In this document: in pieces, positions 8,756 to 17,707 of the stretch
Layout of the letters: each line of letters begins with the position of its first letter
Numbering within the stretch: position 1 is the stretch's first letter
NCBI GenBank assembly: GCA_035374585.1
Contig: DAOSPF010000041.1
Coordinates: forward strand, 1 to 30,481
DNA from: JAKPQD01 sp029572965
GTDB lineage: Bacteria; Bacteroidota; Bacteroidia; Bacteroidales; DTGW01
Length of the DNA: 30,481 nucleotides
Direction of reading: 5' to 3'
Position numbers and translations under genes: made by a program
The notes under the pieces: model-generated
Seen by the model: only the letters and a program-made list of their open reading frames with translations
The model's database searches: none
Told to the model about the DNA's origin: nothing

Positions 8756-11700
8756 ATGAAACGAGCATGTTTAGAATTAAATTCAAATACGTATGAACAA
8801 AATCATGCGAGTTCTTTCCGACCTTTAAAGAATAATTTTGTTCGGATGAAAACAAATATAAATACTATGAAAAGAACGATTCGTTTTATGTTTTTTTTCT
8901 TCTTGTTATTGATGACACCTGTATTGCTTTTTGCTGAGGGTCCAACATTGAGTAGTGTTAGTATAGCATCGAATAACAGCGTTTTAACTCAAGCAAAGGT
9001 AGGGGACAAGATAATGCTGACCTTTACGGGCAGCGAGCCGCTGACAAGCAAGCCGACAGTGACGATATTAGGGCATATCATAGCCAATGAAAATGTTGTC
9101 AATACAAGTGGCAATACTTGGACAGCGGAATATACTACATTAAATAGCGATACGGAGGGTACAGTGCCTTTTACTATTAATTATACAGATATTGCTGGCA
9201 ATGCTGGAATAGCAGTAACGACCGTTACAGATGGCAGCTCTGTTACTTTTGATAGGACTTTGCCAACATTGAGCAATGTAAATATTGCATCGAATAACAG
9301 CGTTTTAACTCAAGCAAAGGTAGGGGACAAGATAATGCTGACCTTTACGGGCAGCGAGCCGCTGACAAGCAAGCCGACAGTGACGATATTAGGGCATATC
9401 ATAGCCAATGAAAATGTTGTCAATACAAGTGGCAATACTTGGACAGCGGAATATACTACATTAAATAGCGATACGGAGGGTACAGTGCCTTTTACTATTA
9501 ATTATACAGATATTGCTGGCAATGCTGGAATAGCAGTAACTACAGATGGCAGCTCTGTTACCTTTGATAGAACGGCTCCAACAGTTATTATTTCGAGTTC
9601 AGCAGCAAATCCGACTAATGTTTCTCCAATTCCATTAACAATTACTTTCAGCGAAGATGTTACAGGATTTGTTGTTGAAGATATTACTACATCTGGAGGT
9701 TCTTTATCAGGGTTTTCAGGAAGTGGAAAAGTATATACGGTTAATTATTTTCCAGTTTATGGAACAAACAATATAAATATTGCTGCTAATAAGGTTATAG
9801 ATATTGCATCTAATGGAAATATAGCAGCTTCCCAGTTTTCTATTGAATATTATAAAACACCTGAAGTTGAATTTGTTAGCGGAGATACTATTTGTGCTAA
9901 TGAAACAGTAGTTAATTTATCAGCAACAGCAAAAGATAATCGTGGCACAATATATTGGTATACAGAAGTTACAGGCGGAACTCATGTTGCTTCTGGCAAC
10001 AATTATTCTCCTAATATAACAACAACTACTTCATATTATGTTGAGGTCAATGATCATGGTTTTATTTCATCGCCCAGGATTAAGGTTGATGCGATAGTAT
10101 ATCCATTACCGCTTACTACTGCAACAAATACCGGGCCTGTATGTGAAGGTTCTGCTATTAGTCTGGTTGGAGGCCCGATAACCCCCGATATTGTCAATTA
10201 TTCATGGACTTCAACTCCGGCTGGTTATACTAATTCATATCATAGCCCTCTATTATCAAGCAATGCAACAGAAGGCCTCTCTAAAACATATACTTTGAAA
10301 ACTACAGATATTCATGGATGTGTTAATACTGCAAGTACTGTTGTTACAGTAAATGCAACCCCAACAATATATAACGTTACAGGGGGTGGGGCATATTGTG
10401 CTGGAGGACCAGGAATGTCAATCGGGTTAGATGGTGCTGATAAGAATACAACATATACTTTAAAAAGAGGAATAACTCCAGTTGCCACATATAATTCAGG
10501 AACAAATACATCAGCTTTTACTTTTGGTACATTTACACAAGCCGGTGAATATACAGTAGTTGCAACAAGTAGTTGTACTGCTAATATGAATGGTTCGGTA
10601 AATATAACTGTGAACAGTCTGCCAACAGTTTACGCGTTTAACAATAGTCCAATTTGTGCAGAAAATTCATTAGTGTTAAATGCACTGCCTTCGGGCTTGA
10701 ATTCTTATAGTTGGACTGGCCCTGCTATTTCAGGGTCATTATCAGGACAAAGCATAACTCTGACTAATGCTGGTGCAGTATCTCACAGTGGGACATATAC
10801 CCTTACTGTTACAGATGACAACGGTTGTGTTAATACGGCAACAACTGTTGCAAAAGTAAATGCACTGCCTTCACCATCTATAGTAGGGCTTGATAGTGCC
10901 TATAAAACTACCGATTCAAATATTGAATTAGTAGGAGATCCTTCTGGAGGCACTTTTAGCGGGTTAGGGGTTATTTCAAGTATCAATAAATTTTTCCCTA
11001 ATCTGGTTAGTAAAATTGGAGAAAGTTTTGATATTAAATATACCTATACAGATGAAAAGAATTGCACTAAGGTAGCAAAGCAAAGTGTAGTGGTGCTTAA
11101 AACAAGTGCTATTTTCGAAAGTATTAATCCTAATTCAACGTATTGCTATACTGATACCTCAGATGAAATATGGGCAAAAAGCCCAGACATTGTTGGTAAT
11201 GGTTATTACAAACATTCCAAAAAACATGGATTACAGGATTTAGGGAATAATCATGCTATTTTAACTCCGTCTTTAATGGGTGCCGGAAATGATACTATAA
11301 CATTTTTCTTTAAAACTGTTGCTGGTGATGATAAAATCTCGAGGGTAGTTTTTATTGATAGTGTTGGTACTATAAGTATCAACACTCCGGCTGATGAGTT
11401 TTGTGAAAATGACAACCAAACTGTTACATTAAAAACTGTTAATGCTGGCACAAATGGAACTAAAAACTGGATATGGCCTGGTACTGTTGTTAATGGAGAC
11501 TATACCTTTGTGCCAAGCAGTTTGACCAAGAATACCTCTTATAATTTTAGTGTAACCTATGTTTCAACTAATGGTTGCTCAAGTAATACGGCTGATACTG
11601 ATATATTTATTAACGAAAAGCCTAATGATACTATATATAACGAAAAAACATTCAATGTTTACAACGAGGCAGAAGAGTTAAAAGGTGGCAAAGTCTTTCC

Positions 11701-14700
11701 TTTATATTCATTTAGTGCCCCTAAAGGAATAACTTATGATGGAAGTGTTTATAAATTTAACCCGGCTGTAGTGCCTGCCAACACAAGTGTTGTTGTTACA
11801 TATAGTTATACAGACAATAAATCGTGTACAAATACAGCTACAAAAACTTTCAATATTTATTCACCTGTAGGCACTATTACCAACCTTGGTTCGGCAAAAG
11901 ATACTTTTTGTTATGGCGAAGCAATTGCTCACTATAAGTTTACCACAACTTCCCCATATTCTGCTTTATTATTTTATATAGACAATAAAGATTACACAAG
12001 CCAACTTAGCGGTAACGAGGTTACCTTTCCGATAGGTTCAGATATTGGCCAAGGGTTACATACTGCCAGGTTCTTATATAAAAATGGGCATTCGTGGTTT
12101 GAGGTTAGTAAAACTTTTTATGTAGAAAAAGCAGTAGCTGGTACATTTGTAATCAATTATGCCAATGGTAAAGATTATGCCTGTCAGGCAGATAATAATG
12201 TTATCATCACGGTAAACGGATATGCCCCGGTAGGACCGGCAAGCTCGTTTAGTTGGACAAATGCATTGAATACTACAATTTCCAGGGCAGAAATTTCTAC
12301 ACAGAATGCAGGTTCAATACCGTTTAGTTATGTTTATATCTCTCCATTTGGTTGTCATAGCGACCCCATAGCAGGTTCAGTTACAATCAAAGCTTTGCCT
12401 CAGGATAAACTGGGAGTAGGAACAATATATAACCTTGCTGACGGGGCAAAACCGCTTAAAGGTTCTGGTGATGTTAATATTATTGACCAAAAGTTCAATG
12501 GTAAGTTTGTTACCCAAGGAACATCAGGATATATTTTTAGCCCTACTTATGCTACTACAATGAAGGATAGCATTGCAATTTTTTATACTTATTCAGACAA
12601 AACTACAGGCTGTTCCAATACCACTACTGAATACTTTAAAGTTCTTGAAGCTACAGAAACGATTGAAGATGCACTTCCTGCAAACCGTCACTATTGTTAT
12701 ACAGATAATTTGGAAGCTCGTTTTACTTTGAAAAATATCCAGGAAGGAAGCAATAATAGAAATTTTGAGCTTAAAGGGACAGATAATATAAAGAGCGTTG
12801 ATGGAAATATTGTAACTGTTTCGATAAATAACACGGGTTTTTCAAAAGGTATAAAGACTGATACTCTCATTTATACTTATAAAATTGATACGGTGAAATT
12901 CTCTGTTTTCAAAATTTTCAGTATAGACAATGTATCAGCTTCGTTAAATTTTGGTGTAAAAGATTCATTCTGTACCAATGGTAACGATTTTGTTATGTTG
13001 TCTTTTGCAGATAACAGCTATTCTCCTGTAGGAGGAACTTTTACCTGGTATAGCTCAGACCCGGCATTGCTCAATAGTGCTGGTACTGCTGCAACATTTG
13101 ACCCTTCCAAAGCAATTATTAGTAGCAGCAAGAGTTACAATGCTAATTTCTATTATGATACTTTGCGCGTTTATTACACCTCACCTGGAGGATGCCATAG
13201 CAATGTGTTGCAAAAGATATATAAAATTAGTTCTCCTACTACTTTGACTTTTGGAAGCGGCTTTATCCATAATTACAATAAAGATGGCGCAGAAATAAAA
13301 CTGAATGCTATGCCTAATGGCGGAACTTATTATAGCGGGACATTAAACATTCGTTATGATAAGACAGAGGATGCTTATTACCTAAATCCTCAGTCTTCTG
13401 TTGTGGATAATAACCAAAAAATAACCTACTCATTTGTAAATAACGCTGGTTGTAATAGCTCTGTTACTGAGTTGATTAATATTATTAAAACTGAAGGGTT
13501 CCTTTCGAAAAATGGTACATCAAATGATTTACCTGTTATATTCTGCTATACAGAAGCACCTTTTAATATTTATGGTATAGCAGGAAATAACAAAGGCCCT
13601 GCATCAAAAGATACATTATATGGTGAAGGTGTAACTTATTTACAAGATAATGTAGCTCTGTTCTCACCTTCAGCAGTTATTGATTCAGACACAACAGATG
13701 CGACGACAAAGACTATCAGGATAACATACGAATATACTGGTAATGATGCTGATGCCACACGGTTTAAAGTATTTAAAGATGTTACGGTTGACAAAGTAGG
13801 AAAACTTACTGTTGAGTTAGATTCTAATTATTGTTATAGCTCAAAATTACAGACCATTAAAGCTTCATGCGAAACCAGGGGAAGTGGTAATATTTATTTG
13901 AATTATAAAGCGAAAAACTATGGATTTGCCAATAATGGATTTAGTGCCAATTTTTATAGTGATACACTTATAAACAAGAAAGTTGTTGAATATGGAGCTC
14001 CAGCTATTGTTACTTTCGTTATGGAGTCAAATAAAGGATGTAAAGATTCAGTCAAAAAGGTGTTCAGGGTTCGCGAAACTCCGCAAACAAGACTCAGAGT
14101 ACCTGATTTGTGTTTTAATGAAGGAAAACCAATTTATATCTATGATTCAACTACCAATATGCTTAAAGATAAAATAGTTGAATGGGTATGGAAATTTGGT
14201 GACAACAGTAAGGATTCAGTGTCCAATATATTTAGCCGTATTATGGCCCACAATTATTCAGGTACAGGTCAGAAAACAATAAGGTTAACCCAGACAACTC
14301 AATATAATTGTGTTGGATATGATGAAACAACAATAAACCTGGGATTAAAACCTTCTTCAATCTTTAATTGGGTTGATGAGTGCTCAGCTAAGGATGGTTC
14401 TTCCAAAGCAATTCATTTTACCGATAAATCAACAGCTCCTGATGGAGACCCGATTAAGAAAAGGTACTGGAGTGTAAATTCTGAAAATGGCAAAATACTT
14501 TATAATGATTCGACTACAAATAATTATAAAGACATAGCCTTTACCCAGCCCGGCAATTACCAGGTTCAATTAAGGGTGGTAACGCAAAAAAATTGCATTG
14601 ATACAGCAACTAAAATATTTCATTTAAGGCCATGGGTTATTGTGGCAGATGATATGCCATATTCCGAAAATTTTGAAAATGGCAATAATGGCTGGTATCC

Positions 14701-16105
14701 AAGTTTAAGTGGGTCTATTGACAATACCATTTGGAAGTTAGGAGAAAGTGAGACTTTTGGCACTCCTGAAGGCGAACGCAAAGTGTGGTACACCGAAAAT
14801 ACTGGTTTGTCTAATATTAATGCATCTGTAACAGGACCATGTATGGACTTTTCGTGGATTAAAAAGCCAATGATTAAGTTAAATATAAAAAAATTAATGC
14901 TTCAAGGCTATGATGGAGCTGTATTGCAGTACACAACAGATATTACTGATACAGTTTGGAATAACCTTGGGACGGTTTCAGAGGGAATAAATTGGTTTAA
15001 TTCTAACTCAATTGAAGGAAAGCCTGGCAATACGTTTACAGGGTGGACAGGTAAAAATTCAGAGGATGAATATGTGAGTGCGATGTTAAACCTCGATAAT
15101 CTTAAATGGCAGCCTTATGTTCGTCTGCGGATGGCTTATGGTAAGAAAAATACCGGTGCCCAAGGTATTGCGTTTGATAATGTTTGGATTGGGAACAGGT
15201 CGAAGGTATTAATGGTTGAAGGGTTTACATCGGCTTCACTTACAGATGACCTTGGCAACAATCTAAACAACTACAATGGCTTTGATATGCTTGAGATGAG
15301 ATATCATACCGAAGGGGACGATTTTTACGAGCAATATTCTTCAGGGCCCAATGCCCGGTCGTTATATTACAAGCTCTCAGATTTTCCGGCTTATATAGCT
15401 GATGGGCGTATTGTTTATTCCCCAAATAGTGACACGCTGTCAAAAAAGATTTTGCAAGCCTCTAAATTTGATATTTCGCTAAAAACTGAAAAAAGTAATG
15501 CCGGGATAACTTTAAAAGTAACTATAACTCCTTTGGAAACAATTAATGCAGAAGTTATAAATCTTCATGTAGCTGTTGTTGAAGATTCGGCTACAATTAC
15601 TGGCTCCAATGTAGTTTACAGAAATGTGGTGCGTAAGTTACTGCCCGACCCGAGTGGCACCCGGATTACCCATTGGCAGGTTGGTGTCGCCCAGGAATAT
15701 GACTTTAGCTGGCTCTATTATGCCGGCATAAACCCCGATAAAGTAAAAATTATTGCATTTATCCAGGATAGTAAGACCAAAGAAATATACCAGGCTGCTA
15801 CTGATGATGCTGTATTTAACAAAACAGATGTAAAAGAAATGAACATCTTGCCGGGAACTATTAGTTTGTATCCTAATCCTGCCAATAATTATGTTTATCT
15901 GTTGTTAAACCAGTCTTCGCGAATGCTATGTACTGTTCAGGTATTCAATAATATGGGGATGCTGGTTGATAAAACAAATTTCTCTCCTCAATCGCAAATG
16001 ATACAGTTGAATACCCAAAACTACAAAAACGGGGTATATTTTATTAAAGTTTTTGGTTCTGACAAGGTATTCAAAACAGGAAAGCTGATAGTGACGCATA
16101 AATAA
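8756..16105 (+). CDS. Giant modular surface protein (Ig-like repeats, PKD, degenerate Omp28-like domain, T9SS sorting domain)
   Basis: A 2449-residue cell-surface or secreted adhesin-like protein. A signal peptide sits at residues 38-60 (MKRTIRFMFFFFLLLM), so ATGs at 8846 or 8867 are more likely starts than 8756. Two nearly identical 107-residue Ig-like units (63-169, 170-274) are followed by a related bacterial Ig-like domain. A long run of Ig-like/PKD-like modules comes next, many opening with a Cys-containing motif such as FCENDNQTV, FCYGEAI, CYTDNLEA or FCYTEAP. Typical PKD motifs appear near residue 1810 (VWKFGDNSKDSVSN). A jelly-roll-like domain opens at about 1970 (YSENFENGNNGW), and a thioredoxin-like Omp28-type domain at about 2150-2350 lacks its CxxC. 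A type A T9SS C-terminal domain (about 2368-2449) starts with ISLYPNPANN and ends LIVTHK. It lies 55 bp behind the lipoprotein gene and ends at a strong terminator. The fold assignments are by eye; the T9SS domain is clear. Confidence 0.86.
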   Translation: MKRACLELNSNTYEQNHASSFRPLKNNFVRMKTNINTMKRTIRFMFFFFLLLMTPVLLFAEGPTLSSVSIASNNSVLTQAKVGDKIMLTFTGSEPLTSKPTVTILGHIIANENVVNTSGNTWTAEYTTLNSDTEGTVPFTINYTDIAGNAGIAVTTVTDGSSVTFDRTLPTLSNVNIASNNSVLTQAKVGDKIMLTFTGSEPLTSKPTVTILGHIIANENVVNTSGNTWTAEYTTLNSDTEGTVPFTINYTDIAGNAGIAVTTDGSSVTFDRTAPTVIISSSAANPTNVSPIPLTITFSEDVTGFVVEDITTSGGSLSGFSGSGKVYTVNYFPVYGTNNINIAANKVIDIASNGNIAASQFSIEYYKTPEVEFVSGDTICANETVVNLSATAKDNRGTIYWYTEVTGGTHVASGNNYSPNITTTTSYYVEVNDHGFISSPRIKVDAIVYPLPLTTATNTGPVCEGSAISLVGGPITPDIVNYSWTSTPAGYTNSYHSPLLSSNATEGLSKTYTLKTTDIHGCVNTASTVVTVNATPTIYNVTGGGAYCAGGPGMSIGLDGADKNTTYTLKRGITPVATYNSGTNTSAFTFGTFTQAGEYTVVATSSCTANMNGSVNITVNSLPTVYAFNNSPICAENSLVLNALPSGLNSYSWTGPAISGSLSGQSITLTNAGAVSHSGTYTLTVTDDNGCVNTATTVAKVNALPSPSIVGLDSAYKTTDSNIELVGDPSGGTFSGLGVISSINKFFPNLVSKIGESFDIKYTYTDEKNCTKVAKQSVVVLKTSAIFESINPNSTYCYTDTSDEIWAKSPDIVGNGYYKHSKKHGLQDLGNNHAILTPSLMGAGNDTITFFFKTVAGDDKISRVVFIDSVGTISINTPADEFCENDNQTVTLKTVNAGTNGTKNWIWPGTVVNGDYTFVPSSLTKNTSYNFSVTYVSTNGCSSNTADTDIFINEKPNDTIYNEKTFNVYNEAEELKGGKVFPLYSFSAPKGITYDGSVYKFNPAVVPANTSVVVTYSYTDNKSCTNTATKTFNIYSPVGTITNLGSAKDTFCYGEAIAHYKFTTTSPYSALLFYIDNKDYTSQLSGNEVTFPIGSDIGQGLHTARFLYKNGHSWFEVSKTFYVEKAVAGTFVINYANGKDYACQADNNVIITVNGYAPVGPASSFSWTNALNTTISRAEISTQNAGSIPFSYVYISPFGCHSDPIAGSVTIKALPQDKLGVGTIYNLADGAKPLKGSGDVNIIDQKFNGKFVTQGTSGYIFSPTYATTMKDSIAIFYTYSDKTTGCSNTTTEYFKVLEATETIEDALPANRHYCYTDNLEARFTLKNIQEGSNNRNFELKGTDNIKSVDGNIVTVSINNTGFSKGIKTDTLIYTYKIDTVKFSVFKIFSIDNVSASLNFGVKDSFCTNGNDFVMLSFADNSYSPVGGTFTWYSSDPALLNSAGTAATFDPSKAIISSSKSYNANFYYDTLRVYYTSPGGCHSNVLQKIYKISSPTTLTFGSGFIHNYNKDGAEIKLNAMPNGGTYYSGTLNIRYDKTEDAYYLNPQSSVVDNNQKITYSFVNNAGCNSSVTELINIIKTEGFLSKNGTSNDLPVIFCYTEAPFNIYGIAGNNKGPASKDTLYGEGVTYLQDNVALFSPSAVIDSDTTDATTKTIRITYEYTGNDADATRFKVFKDVTVDKVGKLTVELDSNYCYSSKLQTIKASCETRGSGNIYLNYKAKNYGFANNGFSANFYSDTLINKKVVEYGAPAIVTFVMESNKGCKDSVKKVFRVRETPQTRLRVPDLCFNEGKPIYIYDSTTNMLKDKIVEWVWKFGDNSKDSVSNIFSRIMAHNYSGTGQKTIRLTQTTQYNCVGYDETTINLGLKPSSIFNWVDECSAKDGSSKAIHFTDKSTAPDGDPIKKRYWSVNSENGKILYNDSTTNNYKDIAFTQPGNYQVQLRVVTQKNCIDTATKIFHLRPWVIVADDMPYSENFENGNNGWYPSLSGSIDNTIWKLGESETFGTPEGERKVWYTENTGLSNINASVTGPCMDFSWIKKPMIKLNIKKLMLQGYDGAVLQYTTDITDTVWNNLGTVSEGINWFNSNSIEGKPGNTFTGWTGKNSEDEYVSAMLNLDNLKWQPYVRLRMAYGKKNTGAQGIAFDNVWIGNRSKVLMVEGFTSASLTDDLGNNLNNYNGFDMLEMRYHTEGDDFYEQYSSGPNARSLYYKLSDFPAYIADGRIVYSPNSDTLSKKILQASKFDISLKTEKSNAGITLKVTITPLETINAEVINLHVAVVEDSATITGSNVVYRNVVRKLLPDPSGTRITHWQVGVAQEYDFSWLYYAGINPDKVKIIAFIQDSKTKEIYQAATDDAVFNKTDVKEMNILPGTISLYPNPANNYVYLLLNQSSRMLCTVQVFNNMGMLVDKTNFSPQSQMIQLNTQNYKNGVYFIKVFGSDKVFKTGKLIVTHK
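8942..9577 (+). repeat. 321-bp in-frame tandem duplication in the giant surface gene
   Basis: Two adjacent units, 8942-9262 and 9263-9577, encode the first two Ig-like modules. Bases 8966-9219 and 9287-9540 are identical over 254 bp. The units differ at their 5' edge by several substitutions (AGTAGTGTTAGTATA versus AGCAATGTAAATATT) and near the 3' edge by a 6-bp deletion in unit 2 that removes two codons. Perfect identity including third codon positions implies a recent duplication or ongoing gene conversion. Distant homology of the next module (from 9578) shows the same fold without nucleotide identity. Confidence 0.95.
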
Positions 16106-16107
16106 AA

Positions 16108-16146
16108 CAAGCGAGGCAGGCATTTTGACCTGCCTCGCTTGCTTTT
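16108..16146 (+). terminator. Strong intrinsic terminator after the giant surface gene
   Basis: A perfect 13-bp stem (CAAGCGAGGCAGG at 16108-16120 with CCTGCCTCGCTTG at 16129-16141) has an 8-base loop and is followed by CTTTT. It begins 3 bp after the stop codon and separates the surface gene from the AraC regulator. Confidence 0.88.
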
Positions 16147-16174
16147 AAGCATATATTATTAATGGCATTAATTT

Positions 16175-16203
16175 TTTGTTGTATTCAGATTCTTTTACAT
16201 TTG
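16175..16203 (+). promoter_or_regulatory. Candidate Bacteroidota-type promoter for the AraC-family regulator
   Basis: TTTG (16175-16178) lies 17 bp upstream of TACATTTG (16196-16203), matching the TTG-N17-23-TAnnTTTG consensus known for the main sigma factor of Bacteroidota. It is 56 bp upstream of the regulator's start codon and just beyond the previous terminator. The short consensus in AT-rich DNA makes a chance match possible. Confidence 0.42.
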
Positions 16204-16259
16204 ATATTTTGTTTTAAACTTGTGGAAGATATTAATTTAAGGGTTATTCTGAAACATAA

Positions 16260-17375
16260 ATGGGGCATATATCTCATTTTAAAATATTTCGGGTGTTGTT
16301 TAAAAACAAAATAAACCTTTGTATTGTTGGGCTTGTTTTGTTTATAGAGGTTATTACATATTTTGTATGCTTTAAAAAAGGGCCTTTAGCTATTTTCCCT
16401 TTAAATAATAAGTTTCGGGTTGTTTTTTACACGGATAAAAATGATGGTGGTGAGTCTGTAATTACCAGTACTCAAATTGCAGATTCTGTTTTAAAAGTAA
16501 GTTTTGTTTTAAAAAAGGGGTTTATCAGGCCTTTTATTGGCTTGTCTATATTGCCGGCAGGTATGAATTATATTGACCTGTCGGGGTATAACCAAGTGAA
16601 AATTGAAGCGCTTGGCAGAAACCTGGTTAACATGAACTTTCACATTGTATCACATTACCAGGGGGTAAAAAGCAACAGGTTGTATTGTTCATCAAGCTTT
16701 GAATTGGATAAAGCAAAAAATGATTATTCCCTTTTACTGAAAAACCTGAAGATCCCGGATTGGTGGTACGACACAAACAATTATTCGCCTTCTGATACAC
16801 TTAAGCCGGACTGGAAAAAGGTTAGCGAAATAAACTTTGCAACAGGTTTGGCCCCTGATGTTGATATAGAACGGGAACTTTCTATTTATTCAGTATCTTT
16901 TGTCCGGGATAACACATGGCTTTTGGTGTATATGTTTTTGATATTGGCCGGGCTTATATTAATGTTGTACATTATCGAATATTTCCGTTCTGTAGTCAGC
17001 GAAAACAAGCATGAAGTTACGATAAAATACAAGCCTGTTGAAGTGGCCAATAAACTTGGCTTTCAGAATAATTATCTGGATTACATAAACGAGCATTTTC
17101 AAAACCCCGAACTCAGCCTTGAAGAAATATCTTCGAAAACAGGAATCTCTCAACGGAAAATTTCAGAAGGGATTGCAGCCCAATTTCATTGCAATGTAAA
17201 AACTTACATCAACAAAATACGCATCAGCGAAGCTCAGCGGTTGTTGAAAGAAACCGACCTGAGTATTAGTGAGATCGCGTTTAAAACGGGTTTTAGCAGC
17301 CCAAGCAATTTCAACCGCGTATTCAAGGCTATTTCAGGAAAGAACCCAACAGAGTTTTCACGAAAAAAAGGATAA
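16260..17375 (+). CDS. Membrane-spanning AraC-family transcription regulator with periplasmic sensor domain
   Basis: A 371-residue one-component regulator. A membrane helix lies at 18-38, a periplasmic region at 39-219, a second helix at 220-242 (WLLVYMFLILAGLILMLYII) and an AraC DNA-binding domain at about 270-371. The DNA-binding part has two helix-turn-helix units, LSLEEISSKTGISQRKISEG and LSISEIAFKTGFSSPSNFNR, the latter followed by the family's typical FKAISGKNPTEF. The periplasmic part is beta-rich and resembles galactose-binding/CBM-type jelly rolls by pattern (FYTDKNDGGESVI, then DLSGYNQVKIEALGRNLV), but this is judged by eye. It would bring the HTH to DNA while anchored in the inner membrane and sense a periplasmic ligand, perhaps a cello-oligosaccharide. 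The two GH5 genes directly downstream on the same strand are its obvious targets. The ATG at 16260 is the first Met before the first helix. Confidence 0.87.
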   Translation: MGHISHFKIFRVLFKNKINLCIVGLVLFIEVITYFVCFKKGPLAIFPLNNKFRVVFYTDKNDGGESVITSTQIADSVLKVSFVLKKGFIRPFIGLSILPAGMNYIDLSGYNQVKIEALGRNLVNMNFHIVSHYQGVKSNRLYCSSSFELDKAKNDYSLLLKNLKIPDWWYDTNNYSPSDTLKPDWKKVSEINFATGLAPDVDIERELSIYSVSFVRDNTWLLVYMFLILAGLILMLYIIEYFRSVVSENKHEVTIKYKPVEVANKLGFQNNYLDYINEHFQNPELSLEEISSKTGISQRKISEGIAAQFHCNVKTYINKIRISEAQRLLKETDLSISEIAFKTGFSSPSNFNRVFKAISGKNPTEFSRKKG

Positions 17376-17393
17376 TTATTACATCAAATCCTG

Positions 17394-17420
17394 CAAGTCC
17401 TGATAAAGACTTGGCATGTT
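17394..17420 (+). terminator. Weak possible terminator after the AraC-family regulator
   Basis: A 6-bp inverted repeat, CAAGTC (17394-17399) with GACTTG (17408-17413), has an 8-base loop and is followed by GCATGTTTTTAAA. The stem is short, so termination is probably incomplete. Confidence 0.35.
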
Positions 17421-17456
17421 TTTAAATTCCACAAATGTTAAATTTCTCAATGATAA

Positions 17457-17489
17457 TCTGCCGCAACGTATAAAATGCTGATAAATTTG
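17457..17489 (+). promoter_or_regulatory. Candidate distal promoter for the GH5 genes
   Basis: TAAATTTG (17482-17489) fits the TAnnTTTG -7 element exactly. TCTG (17457-17460), 21 bp upstream, is one base off the TTTG -33 element. If used, the GTAAA repeats would lie inside the transcribed leader and would act by repression or roadblock rather than activation. Confidence 0.3.
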
Positions 17490-17576
17490 CAGTTACAAAG
17501 AAAACTAAAAGTTTCGGAAGAACTCAAATATAGTAGTAATATTTTATACAAAACACATTCAAACAACACTTTGCAA

Positions 17577-17655
17577 TTTTTGTAAAGCATTTCTCATTTT
17601 TTGTAAAGCTGTTTTTCTGATTTTGTAAATTCAAAAATGAAATCCGTAAAGTCAT
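17577..17655 (+). promoter_or_regulatory. Four phased GTAAA direct repeats, candidate operator for the AraC-family regulator
   Basis: The pentamer GTAAA begins at 17582, 17603, 17625 and 17646, giving steps of 21, 22 and 21 bp. The first two copies share the 12-mer TTTTTGTAAAGC, the third is ATTTTGTAAATTC and the fourth CCGTAAAGTC. A step of two helical turns places all copies on one face of the DNA, as for AraC half-sites (araI1 and araI2 are also 21 bp apart). The array sits between the regulator and the first GH5 gene. That the regulator binds here is inference. Confidence 0.6.
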
Positions 17656-17707
17656 TTGTTTTTTGAATGATGAATATTGCATTTTCAATAACAAATAACT
17701 AACTATT

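Larger units (their letters stand above)
17376..17707 (+). other. 332-bp regulatory intergenic region before the first GH5 gene
   Basis: No gene is seen here on either strand. From left to right it holds a weak hairpin, a possible promoter and four phased GTAAA repeats ending 52 bp before the GH5 start codon. The final 50 bases are AT-rich and have no clear TAnnTTTG element or Shine-Dalgarno sequence. Confidence 0.75.

Noticed and set aside
9578..14640. Reading the long Ig-like stretch as several separate genes or as frame-broken pseudogenes
   Set aside because: The frame is continuous from signal peptide to T9SS domain with no stop codon and regular module spacing.
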